Positions 27,623 to 35,479 of a stretch of DNA of 64,000 nt are shown in pieces. The stretch comes from Chelatococcus albus (GTDB lineage: Bacteria > Pseudomonadota > Alphaproteobacteria > Rhizobiales > Beijerinckiaceae). The translations under genes were made by a program, and so were the position numbers. Positions within the stretch are counted from its first letter, which is position 1, and every line of letters starts with the position of its first letter. The notes under the pieces are model-generated. The model was not told where the DNA came from and made no database searches. It was given only the letters and a program-made list of their open reading frames with translations. Where the stretch lies: contig NZ_JASJEV010000007.1 of NCBI RefSeq assembly GCF_030067675.1, forward strand, positions 124,001 through 188,000. The letters are read 5' to 3'.

Positions 27623-27862
27623 CTACCAGACGCAGTAGAGCGAGTTGGGCAGGCCGTTCTGGACGGTCACCTGCTGGCCGCGGATGTTGTTGATCGTGTA
27701 TTCCTCGTTGGGCACTATCGGCACCGTCACCTGGGGGGCGGCACCGATCTGATAGAGCACGTTCCCGTTCACGTTGTGGCGGTTGTCGAGCTCCAGCGTG
27801 TCCTCGAGCTGACCGGCGGCAAAGACGTAGGTCGCCCCCGCATTGATGCGAACTTCGGCCAT
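27623..27862 (-). CDS. Small hypothetical protein, 79 aa, between the paralogues
   Basis: The family is not recognised. The protein starts MAEVRINAGATYVF and contains QLEDTLELDNRHNVNGNV, VPNEEYTINNIRG and a C-terminal LPNSLYCVW with one cysteine. The pattern of short alternating hydrophobic segments suggests an all-beta domain. No signal peptide or membrane helix is seen. GAGGT lies seven bases before the ATG at 27862, so it is a real start. It follows the 220-aa gene by 37 bp and precedes the 230-aa gene by 132 bp on the same strand. Confidence 0.7.
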   Translation of the reverse strand: MAEVRINAGATYVFAAGQLEDTLELDNRHNVNGNVLYQIGAAPQVTVPIVPNEEYTINNIRGQQVTVQNGLPNSLYCVW

Positions 27863-27899
27863 GGTCGTACCTCGCATTCCCGAATGATCCGTGGAGGGA

Positions 27900-28562
27900 T
27901 CAGTTGGTGATGAGCAGCGGGACAATGCTTTCCTGGGCCTGAACGGGCTTGCCCCAGGAGGCATTGCCCCAGTCCCAGCCGTTGTTGACGTCGAAATACA
28001 CCGACCTCTGCCGCGAGGACGTGAGGTCGATGAGCACGCCGGAGGAGTAGGCCTTGTAGATGACCGTGCCGGTATTCACCGTGTTCGAGGCGAACATCAG
28101 AAGGACCCTCTCGATCGGCGCGATGACGTCGAGCATGTTGCCGAACAGCGGGATGGCGCACATCGGATTGGCCTTGCCGTTCGACTTCTGCGAGATGCCG
28201 CAGGTCCACTGCGGGTTGGCCTGGTTGTTGATCGAAATGGCCCCGTCCGTACCGTCGCGCACGACGGTGACGTTGCCGTTCTTGTCGACGTTCATCGTCT
28301 GATTGAGATCGATGTCGGCCGCGCTGCTGGCCGAGATGCGGCCATTGGCGATGATCTCGTCGGTGGAGACATAGGCCTGATAGAGCTCTTCCCAGGCCAC
28401 CTGCGTGGTGCCGAGAAAACTCGTCGACTGGAACCAGACGAGCGGCGCGCCGCCGGCCGACGCCGTCTTGACCGCCTTGAAGCCGTACAGCGCGAAGCCG
28501 TTGTTCTTCAGCTGCTCGATCGTCTTCTTGTTCATGGTAATGTCAATTTCATACGTCGCCAT
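27900..28562 (-). CDS. Hypothetical protein, 220 aa, paralogue of the 230-aa island protein
   Basis: This is an unrecognised soluble protein, first of the three-gene set. It begins MATYEIDITMNKKTIEQL; GFALYGFKAVK, GGAPLVWFQSTSF and WEELYQAYVSTDEI follow. Cys121 (WTCGIS) and Cys135 (NPMCAIPLFG) are shared with the paralogue, as are PIERVLLMFAS, SSGVLIDL and FDVNNGWDWGNASWGK. Base composition is less GC-rich than in neighbouring metabolic genes. GGAG lies eight bases before the ATG. The 222-bp AT-rich spacer upstream probably contains the promoter; an XRE regulator gene lies beyond it. Confidence 0.75.
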   Translation of the reverse strand: MATYEIDITMNKKTIEQLKNNGFALYGFKAVKTASAGGAPLVWFQSTSFLGTTQVAWEELYQAYVSTDEIIANGRISASSAADIDLNQTMNVDKNGNVTVVRDGTDGAISINNQANPQWTCGISQKSNGKANPMCAIPLFGNMLDVIAPIERVLLMFASNTVNTGTVIYKAYSSGVLIDLTSSRQRSVYFDVNNGWDWGNASWGKPVQAQESIVPLLITN

Positions 28563-28784
28563 GTCTTAAACTCCAAGTATCTTGACCAACATCATTGACC
28601 AACAAGCAAAATAATATAGCTCAATGATGTTGATCGAATGATGCGGATATCAGATCTTGACGATGCACAATAGCAATCGCCGCACTCCGCAATCCAACGA
28701 TATACAGCAGCTACCGGTTGACAATTCGATCTGTTTGCGCAGCGCGCAAATCGGCGTGAAACCGTTGCGCCCGGCACAATCGAT
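28563..28784. promoter_or_regulatory. AT-rich control region of the unknown island
   Basis: This 222-bp spacer between the XRE gene and the 220-aa gene is much richer in A and T than the window average (ATAATATAGCTCAATGATG). TTGACC at 28582 and TTGACAATTCG near 28718 are present, but on the plus strand, opposite to the genes. No operator could be fixed by eye. Confidence 0.4.
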
Positions 28785-29144
28785 TCAGTCCCTCGCCGTC
28801 GGTCGGTAGCTGCTGGCCGCCTCGACGAGCCGCTCCAGGGCGGTCACCAGGCGGGCGAGATCCTCGTCGGGCAGGCTGATCAGGAAGGAATCGACCGGTC
28901 CCCGTTCCGGCTCGCGTTCCTTGTCCTTGTGCGCATCGATCGAGCCACGCCCCATCAGGAGCCAGTCAAGCGATATGTCGAGCGCAGCACAGAGTTGTAT
29001 TGCATTATGGACCGAGATCGCATCGCTCTTCTTCCACCGGCTCATTGCACTTTCGTTGACGCCAATCTCCGCAGCGAGTGCATAGAGCTTACTGATGCGC
29101 CTCTTGAGCAGGGCATGCTGCAGGCGCTTTCCCCAATCATGCAT
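28785..29144 (-). CDS. XRE/Cro-type helix-turn-helix regulator
   Basis: This 119-residue protein has an N-terminal HTH domain: GKRLQHALLKRRISKLYALA, AEIGVNESAMSRWKKSDAIS, then AIQLCAALDISLDWLLMGRG. This is the layout of small phage CI-like repressors. The C-terminal 45 residues are charged, then helical (LPDEDLARLVTALERLVEAA), possibly for dimer formation. The ATG at 29144 places the HTH normally. It lies 222 bp upstream of the unknown three-gene set on the same strand and is the obvious candidate for its control. Confidence 0.85.
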   Translation of the reverse strand: MHDWGKRLQHALLKRRISKLYALAAEIGVNESAMSRWKKSDAISVHNAIQLCAALDISLDWLLMGRGSIDAHKDKEREPERGPVDSFLISLPDEDLARLVTALERLVEAASSYRPTARD

Positions 29145-29468
29145 GAAGGAACTCCACGCAAAGAACGCGACATCGCCGTCCGGTCGGGCGAACGCGCACC
29201 CTCCCCCGGCTCGACCATCCGGTGGGCCACGGCGCACGACCGCAACGGATGATCGCGGCGCGAGGCGCGCGCTCCTCGCCTTGACTTTCACGGCAACTCG
29301 GCCCACATGCCGGCAGCCGCAGGTTGCGGTGGCGGCGCTCCGGCCGCGTGAACGCCTCCCTTCAGCGAAGACCTCGCACCGGGACGAGCGTCCTGCCGGC
29401 GCCCTCGAGAATTCTCACGGAACTGCCCGGATCACGCGGGGCGTCCATTCACCCCCGCGACACGCGCG
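29145..29468. other. Spacer between XRE gene and helicase gene, no gene seen
   Basis: The 324-bp stretch between divergent genes should carry promoters for both. I see no repeat, operator or small gene that can be supported. Confidence 0.4.
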
Positions 29469-30998
29469 ATGCGGCGATCCCGCTCGTGCGGCCGTCGCGC
29501 ATCGCGAAAGATCTTGAACTTGACCCAGTTCACCGACCTCGGCCTCGCCGCTCCGATCCTCAAGGCGCTTGCGGGCGAGGGCTACGAGAGGCCGACGCCG
29601 ATCCAGGCCGCGGCCATTCCCCATGTCATGGCCGGGCGCGACCTGCTCGGCATCGCCCAGACGGGCACCGGCAAGACAGCCGCCTTCGCCCTGCCCATGC
29701 TGCACCGGCTCGCCGCCGCCAAGCGCCCTGCGCCGCGCAACGCCAGCCGCGCCCTGATCCTCAGCCCGACGCGCGAACTCGCGAGCCAGATCGGCGAGAG
29801 CTTCCGCACCTACGGGCGGCATCTCGGCTTCCGCGTCGCCGTGGTCTTCGGCGGCGTCGGCCACCGGCCGCAGGAGGAGGCGCTCGCCCGCGGCGTCGAC
29901 ATCCTCGTCGCCACGCCGGGGCGCCTGATCGACCATCTCGACAGCCGGGTGCTCACCCTCGACCGGACGGAGATCTTCGTTCTCGACGAAGCCGACCAGA
30001 TGCTCGACATGGGCTTCATCCATTCCATCCGGAAGATCGTGCCGCGCCTGCCGAAGGCGCGGCAGAGCCTCTTCTTCTCCGCCACCATGCCGAAGGAGAT
30101 CGGCGCGCTCGCCGGCGAGCTCCTCACCGATCCGGCCGAGGTTGCGGTGACGCCGGTGGCGACGACCGCCGAGCGCGTCGACCAGCGCGTCATCTTCGTC
30201 GAGACGGCGCGCAAGCGCGAGCTGCTGGCCGAGATCTTCGGCTCGGAGGCGATGGGCCGCACCCTCGTCTTCACGCGCACCAAGCATGGCGCCGACCGGG
30301 TGGTGCGCCATCTCGGGGCCGAGGGCATCGCCGCCAACGCCATCCACGGCAACAAGAGCCAGAGCCAGCGCGAGCGCGCGCTCGCGGCCTTCCGCTCCGG
30401 CGAGACACCGATCCTCGTCGCCACCGACATCGCCGCCCGCGGCATCGACGTGGAAGGGGTGACGCATGTCATCAACTTCGACCTGCCGAACATCCCCGAA
30501 TCCTACGTGCACCGCATCGGCCGCACGGCCCGCGCCGGCGCCGAGGGCACCGCCATCTCCTTCTGCGACGCGGAGGAGCGCGCCTATCTGCGCGACATCG
30601 AGAAGCTGACGCGCCAGAAGATCCCCGCGACCGACCGGCGCACGGCCGAGACCATCGCGGGCGGCGAGCCGGCGCCCGCCCCCCAGGCGCAGCAGAGGCG
30701 CGGCCGCGGCCGTCCCGGCGAGGGCCGCAGGCCCGAGGCCGGGGAAGGCGGACGGCCTCAGCGCGTGCCGGCGGCACAGCAGGCGAAGCCTGCCGGCCGC
30801 GCGGAGCGGCCAGGCGGCGGCGATCTCGCCTCCGTCGGCTTCCTGCGGCCGGCGCGCCCCCAGGGCCAGCCCCAGGCACAGCCGAGGCCCCAAGCCCAGC
30901 CGAGGCACCAAGCCCAGCCGAGGCCCCAGGCCCAGCCGAAGCCCGAAGGTGCCCGGCCGCGGCGGCGCCGGCGGCGCGGCCCCGCACGCGAGGCCTGA
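29469..30998 (+). CDS. DEAD-box RNA helicase (RhlE-like)
   Basis: This ATP-dependent RNA helicase of about 500 residues has all the core motifs. They are the Q motif (YERPTPIQAAAIP), Walker A (AQTGTGKT), PTRELA, TPGRLID, DEADQML, SAT, the second RecA domain (LVFTRTKHGADR; ATDIAARGIDVEGV) and HRIGRTAR. The tail from about residue 400 is low-complexity and basic, with a repeated PQAQPR-type unit and a final RRRRRRG run, probably an RNA-binding tail. The ATG at 29469 is given; TTG codons at 29514 or 29520 would give the more usual N-terminus (NLTQFTDLGL). Confidence 0.92.
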   Translation: MRRSRSCGRRASRKILNLTQFTDLGLAAPILKALAGEGYERPTPIQAAAIPHVMAGRDLLGIAQTGTGKTAAFALPMLHRLAAAKRPAPRNASRALILSPTRELASQIGESFRTYGRHLGFRVAVVFGGVGHRPQEEALARGVDILVATPGRLIDHLDSRVLTLDRTEIFVLDEADQMLDMGFIHSIRKIVPRLPKARQSLFFSATMPKEIGALAGELLTDPAEVAVTPVATTAERVDQRVIFVETARKRELLAEIFGSEAMGRTLVFTRTKHGADRVVRHLGAEGIAANAIHGNKSQSQRERALAAFRSGETPILVATDIAARGIDVEGVTHVINFDLPNIPESYVHRIGRTARAGAEGTAISFCDAEERAYLRDIEKLTRQKIPATDRRTAETIAGGEPAPAPQAQQRRGRGRPGEGRRPEAGEGGRPQRVPAAQQAKPAGRAERPGGGDLASVGFLRPARPQGQPQAQPRPQAQPRHQAQPRPQAQPKPEGARPRRRRRRGPAREA

Positions 30999-31090
30999 CA
31001 GGCCGGGGCGCGCTTCCCCCGCGCCCCAAACGCGCCACCATCGTCGCGGACCATGACGCCGCGGCATCGGAAGGGCCGGACGAGGCTGAC

Positions 31091-31765
31091 GTGACGAAGG
31101 ACGGGGCGCAGGCGATTGCGGGCATGGCGCGTGCACCCAGCCGGGGCGAGCTGATCGCCGACGGCATCGTGCACGGGGTCGGGCTCGTGGCGGCGCTCGT
31201 CGGGGCCGGCGTGCTCGTCACGGTCGCGGCCATGCGCGGCGCCTACGACCTCCTGCCGGCGGTGTCGATCTACGTCGCCGGGCTCGTCGCCATGCTCGGC
31301 TGCTCCTGCGCCTACAACATGACGCCGCCCTCGCGCCTCAAGGCGCTGCTCAGGCGCTTCGACCACGCCGGCATCTTCCTCATGATCGCCGGCACCTACA
31401 CGCCCTTCACCACACGCCTGCTCGCCGGCGCCTGGTCGGTGGGGCTCACGAGCGCGGTCTGGACGCTCGCCATCCTCGGCGTCCTCTCCAAGCTCGTGCT
31501 GCCGCTGCGCTTCGATCGGCTGACGGTCGTGGCCTATCTCCTCCTCGGCTGGATCGTCGTCGTCGCCATCGATCCGATCCTCGCGGCGGCGAGCACCACG
31601 ACGCTCGTGCTGCTCGCGGTCGGCGGGCTTCTCTACACGGTCGGCATCGTCTTCCACCTGTGGCAGCGCCTGCCCTTCCAGACGGCGATCTGGCACGGCT
31701 TCGTCGTGGCGGCGGCGGCCGTGCACTATGCGGCCGTGTTCCTCGTCGTCCAGATCGCAGACTGA
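31091..31765 (+). CDS. Hemolysin III / YqfA family membrane protein
   Basis: This protein of about 224 residues has seven hydrophobic helices. The family motifs are GELIADGIVHGVGL near the start, CSCAYNMTPPSRLKALLRRFDHAGIFLMIAGTYTPF in the middle, and a final WHGFVVAAAAVHYAAVFLVV. The conserved Asp and His residues resemble the metal site of the PAQR/hemolysin III superfamily. The name is historical; a haemolytic role is not implied. The GTG at 31091 has GACGAGG upstream; an ATG at 31124 is the alternative. Confidence 0.88.
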   Translation: MTKDGAQAIAGMARAPSRGELIADGIVHGVGLVAALVGAGVLVTVAAMRGAYDLLPAVSIYVAGLVAMLGCSCAYNMTPPSRLKALLRRFDHAGIFLMIAGTYTPFTTRLLAGAWSVGLTSAVWTLAILGVLSKLVLPLRFDRLTVVAYLLLGWIVVVAIDPILAAASTTTLVLLAVGGLLYTVGIVFHLWQRLPFQTAIWHGFVVAAAAVHYAAVFLVVQIAD

Positions 31766-31778
31766 AGCCTCCCGCCGC

Positions 31779-32444
31779 TCACCCGCCCTGTTGCCCCACC
31801 CGCACCACAGGGCCGCCCGCCGCGACGGCATCCGCCGGGTCGTGCGTCACCATGAGGGCCGGCAGGCGGCGGGCGCGCACCTCCTCGAAGACGAAGCGGC
31901 GGAAGCGCTCGCGCAGCTCGACGTCGAGCTTCGAGAAGGGCTCGTCGAGGAGCAGCGCCTCCGGCTCGGAGAGGATGACGCGCATGAGCGAGACGCGCGC
32001 CCGCTGCCCGCCCGAGAGCGTCGCCGGATCGCGCCCGCCGAAGCCGGCGAGATCCGCCTCGGCCAGCGCCGCCTCGACGCGGGCCCGGCGCTCGGCCCTG
32101 CCGCGCACGGAGGCCGGCAGGGCGAAGGCGAGGTTGCCGGCGACCGAGAGGTGCGGAAAGAGGAGATCGTCCTGGAAGAGGATGCCGACCCGGCGGCGCT
32201 CGGGGGGCAGGCCGTCGAGCCGCCGGCCGGCGAGCGTCACCGTGCCCGTGGCCTCGAACTCCCCGGGCAGCGTGCCGCAGAGATAGGCGAGCAGTGCCGA
32301 CTTGCCGGCGCCCGACGGCCCCATGACGGTCACCACCTCGCCCGGCGGCACGGCGAGCGAGAGGTCCATGAGGAGCTTGCCGGCGAGCGCGAGGCGCACC
32401 CGGTCGAGGACGAGGGCTCCCGCACCTGCCGCAGGCTCACGCAT
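31779..32444 (-). CDS. ynjD: ABC transporter ATP-binding protein (YnjD-like)
   Basis: This 221-residue ATPase has Walker A GPSGAGKSA, a Q-loop GILFQDDLLFPHLSV, the signature LSGGQRARV, Walker B ALLLDEPFSKLD and the switch His in VTHDPADA. Its start overlaps the stop of the permease gene by eight bases. With the next two genes it forms a three-component importer similar to E. coli YnjBCD, whose substrate is not established. Confidence 0.85.
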   Translation of the reverse strand: MREPAAGAGALVLDRVRLALAGKLLMDLSLAVPPGEVVTVMGPSGAGKSALLAYLCGTLPGEFEATGTVTLAGRRLDGLPPERRRVGILFQDDLLFPHLSVAGNLAFALPASVRGRAERRARVEAALAEADLAGFGGRDPATLSGGQRARVSLMRVILSEPEALLLDEPFSKLDVELRERFRRFVFEEVRARRLPALMVTHDPADAVAAGGPVVRVGQQGG

Positions 32445-34119
32445 CGCGCAGGCCCCTCCGGTGGCGGAAGACGAGGAGCGGAACCCCGATCGCCGCGGCG
32501 AAGGCGAGGAACGGCAGGAGCGCCTGCAGGAGCGCATGGACCCCGATGATGCGCCGGTCGCCGCCGGAAGCGAGCGCGACCGCCTCGGTCGTGATCGTCG
32601 GGAAGCGCCCTGCCCCGACGACGAGGGTCGGCAGATAGAGGTCGATGCTGACGGAAAAGCCGATGGCCGCCGCCGTCAGGACGGGACGCATGAGCATGGG
32701 CAGGCGCACCTTGACGAGCGCCGCGAGCGGGCTCGCCCCGAGGCACAGGGCCGTCGTGCGGTAGCGCTCGTCGTAGGCGCGCCAGGGGTCGGCGAGGGAG
32801 AGGAAGACGTAAGGCAGCACGAAGACGAGATGGGCGAGGACGACGGCCGCCCAGCCGCCATCGAGCCCGAGCGGCAGGAAGACGACCTCGAGCCCGGTGA
32901 GGAAGGCGACCTGCGGCACGATGAGCGGCAGGTAGAGGAGCCCCGTCACGCGCCTGCCGGGCGTCCGCCCGGTGCGCACCTCGTTCTCGAGGCAGCCGAG
33001 GACGAGGGCGAGCGCGAGCCCCGTCGCGATCGCGGCGATGGAGGCGCTCACACCGAGGACGGCCGCGGCGCTCATCGTGCCCTCGATCCAGCGCGCCGAC
33101 GTCAGCGCGGCGGGCAGCAGCTGCGGGAAACGCCAGCTCTCGGCGAAGGACCAGAGCACGAGGCTCGCGAGCGCCAGGCCGAGGGTCAGCGCTATGACAC
33201 CCGCCGCCCCCCAGGCGAGGAGCCGCCCCGCCCCTTCCCAGGTCGTGCGGGCGCCGCGCGCGCCCGCCGTCCGGGCGCGGTCCCTCACCACAGCCTCGCC
33301 GCCGAGCCAGAGGGCGATGGCGACGGCGACGACAAGGACCTGGAGCACCGCCCCGGCGCTCGCCTTGAAGCGCGTGGCGAGGTCCGGGTCGCTCGCCCAG
33401 CGCAGCACGGCGACCGCGAGCGGCGGCGGGCTGGTGGGACCGAGGACGAGGGCGACGTCGACGACCGAGGTGCCATAGGCGAGCACGGCGACGACCGGCA
33501 GGCGGATCTGCGGGTAGACGCGCGGCCAGACCGTCCTGATCCAGCCGGTGACGCGTCCGTAGCCGAGGGTGCGCGCCACGGTGAGGGTGCGCGCCGCATC
33601 CGCCTGCGGCAGGGCGGCGAGCGTCATGAGGAAGAGGAAGGCCGTCTCCTTCAGCGCAAGGCCGGCGATGAGGGAGAAGCCCCACGGATCGTTGACGGTG
33701 AGCAGGTCCGGCGGGCGCGTGTAGCCCGTCGCCCAGGGCGACAGCAGGCGCAGGACGAGGCCCGAGGGCGCCAGGACGAAGGCAAGCCCGATGGCGAGCG
33801 CCACGTGCGGCGCAGCGAGGAGCGGCGCGATGAGGCGCCGCAGCACGGCGAAGGCGCGCGTGCCCTGGAAGACCGCCGTCACGACGATCACGACGGCGAG
33901 CGACAGCGCCGTGGTCGCGAGGCCGACCCAGAGGCTGATGAGGGTGGAGCGCGTCAGGCCCGGCGTTGCCGCGAGTTCCCGCCAGGCGTCGAGCGAGCCG
34001 CCCGAGCGGCCGAGCACCGGCCAGTGGCCGAAGGCGGGCAGGAGGACGCCGGCGAGCCCCGCCGCCACCGGCAGAAGCAGCACCGCGAGCGTCAGGACCG
34101 GCGCGAGACGGAAGGGCAT
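32437..34119 (-). CDS. ynjC: ABC transporter double permease (YnjC-like)
   Basis: This 560-residue membrane protein contains two permease halves of about 260 residues, like ThiP or FbpB-type fused permeases. Each half has an EAA-like loop (ARTLTVARTLGYGRVTGWIRTVWP and TTALCLGASPLAALVKVRLPML). Around twelve helices are visible. The gene starts seven bases after the binding-protein stop. The ligand is unknown; the architecture matches iron or thiamine-type importers. Confidence 0.87.
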   Translation of the reverse strand: MPFRLAPVLTLAVLLLPVAAGLAGVLLPAFGHWPVLGRSGGSLDAWRELAATPGLTRSTLISLWVGLATTALSLAVVIVVTAVFQGTRAFAVLRRLIAPLLAAPHVALAIGLAFVLAPSGLVLRLLSPWATGYTRPPDLLTVNDPWGFSLIAGLALKETAFLFLMTLAALPQADAARTLTVARTLGYGRVTGWIRTVWPRVYPQIRLPVVAVLAYGTSVVDVALVLGPTSPPPLAVAVLRWASDPDLATRFKASAGAVLQVLVVAVAIALWLGGEAVVRDRARTAGARGARTTWEGAGRLLAWGAAGVIALTLGLALASLVLWSFAESWRFPQLLPAALTSARWIEGTMSAAAVLGVSASIAAIATGLALALVLGCLENEVRTGRTPGRRVTGLLYLPLIVPQVAFLTGLEVVFLPLGLDGGWAAVVLAHLVFVLPYVFLSLADPWRAYDERYRTTALCLGASPLAALVKVRLPMLMRPVLTAAAIGFSVSIDLYLPTLVVGAGRFPTITTEAVALASGGDRRIIGVHALLQALLPFLAFAAAIGVPLLVFRHRRGLRDA

Positions 34120-34126
34120 GGGCGGC

Positions 34127-35347
34127 TCACCCCGCGCCGTAGCGGCGCTTCCACTCCCCGGTGATGCGCGTCATCCAGCTCGGATGCGGCTCCGGCAGGT
34201 GGCGGCCGAGCTTCTCGGGCGGCAGCGTGGCGATGCCGAGGTCGAGCGCCTCGAAGCGCCGGCGGTCCTCGGCGGGGAGCCTGGCGAGGTCGAGCACGGT
34301 GAAGGCGCCCCACACCTTCGGGTCCTGCTTGCGCGCCTGGGCTTCCGGCGAGAGAAGGAAATCGGCCACCACCATCGCCCCCTCCTTGTGCGCGGCGTTG
34401 AAGGGGATGGCGACGAAACTGGCGTTGCCGATGGTGCCGCCGTCGAAGACGAAGCTGCGCACGGTCTCGGGCAGCTCCTTGCTGGCGATGGCGGCGCTCG
34501 CCGCCGCCGGATCGAAGGCGAAGGCGATCTCGGTCTCGCCGTCGGCGAAGAGGCGGCGCAGCTCCGCCTGGTTCTTCGGAAAGGCGCGGCCGGCCCGCCA
34601 GAGGGCGGGCTTCAGGGCGTCGAGATAGGCCCAGAGCGGCGCCGTGACCGTCACGAAGGCGGCCTCGTCGACGGGCTTCTGCAGGATGGCGGGATCGGCA
34701 ACGACCTCGACGAGGACCTGTTTCAGGAAGGTGGCGCCGAGATAGTCGGACGGGTCGGGATAGGCGAAGCGGCCGGGGTTCGCTGTGGCCCAGGCGAGGA
34801 GCGCCCGCGCCGAGGCGGGCGGGCCCGGCAGGCGCGCCCGGTCGTGGAAGAAGACGATCTGCGCCATGCTCCACGGCGCCTCGAGCCCTTCGGTCGGCAC
34901 GGTGAAGTCGTTCAGGACCGAGGGCTTGCCGGCGACGTCGACGAAGCGGAAGTTCGGCAGGTCCTCGGCCCAGGGGCCGAAGAGCAGGCCGTTCGCCTTC
35001 ATGGCGGCGAAATTCGGCCCGTTGATCCAGATGAGATCCACCGCCCCGCCCTCGGTGCGCCCGGCCGTCTTCTCGGCGAGGACGCGGGTCACCGCCTCGG
35101 CCGTGTCAGCGATCTTGACATGTTCGACCTTCACGCCGAAGCGCCGCGCCGTCTCGGTGCCGACCCAGGCGATGTAGTCGTTGATGTGTCGCTCGCCGGC
35201 CCAGGCGTACCAGTAGACGGTCTGGCCGCGCGCCCTTTCGGTGACGGCGGCCCAGTTCTTCGGGTCGGGCGGCGCCGATTGCGCCAGGGCCGGGCCGGCG
35301 AGGATCAGGCCGGCCGAGACGAGGGCGAGGGCGAGACGGCGCAACAT
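34127..35347 (-). CDS. ynjB: ABC transporter substrate-binding protein (YnjB-like)
   Basis: This 406-residue exported protein has a signal peptide (MLRRLALALVSAGLILAGPA, cleavage after ALA). The fold is extracellular solute-binding family 1: VYWYAWAGERHINDYIAWVG, DLIWINGPNFAAMKANGLLFG, PTEGLEAPWSMAQIVFFHD and IPFNAAHKEGAMVVADFLLSP. It heads the leftward ynjBCD-like operon. The residues predicted to hold the ligand could not be assigned by eye. Confidence 0.86.
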   Translation of the reverse strand: MLRRLALALVSAGLILAGPALAQSAPPDPKNWAAVTERARGQTVYWYAWAGERHINDYIAWVGTETARRFGVKVEHVKIADTAEAVTRVLAEKTAGRTEGGAVDLIWINGPNFAAMKANGLLFGPWAEDLPNFRFVDVAGKPSVLNDFTVPTEGLEAPWSMAQIVFFHDRARLPGPPASARALLAWATANPGRFAYPDPSDYLGATFLKQVLVEVVADPAILQKPVDEAAFVTVTAPLWAYLDALKPALWRAGRAFPKNQAELRRLFADGETEIAFAFDPAAASAAIASKELPETVRSFVFDGGTIGNASFVAIPFNAAHKEGAMVVADFLLSPEAQARKQDPKVWGAFTVLDLARLPAEDRRRFEALDLGIATLPPEKLGRHLPEPHPSWMTRITGEWKRRYGAG

Positions 35348-35479
35348 GGGGGTCGGCTCCGGGCGGCGATAGTCGCACGCACTCTCCGCGCCGGCGCGGG
35401 AAAATCAATTGCCCCCCGGCGATTGCGCACACACGACGGCGTCAGCGGGGCGTGAAGCGGCCGACGCCGACGATGCTCC

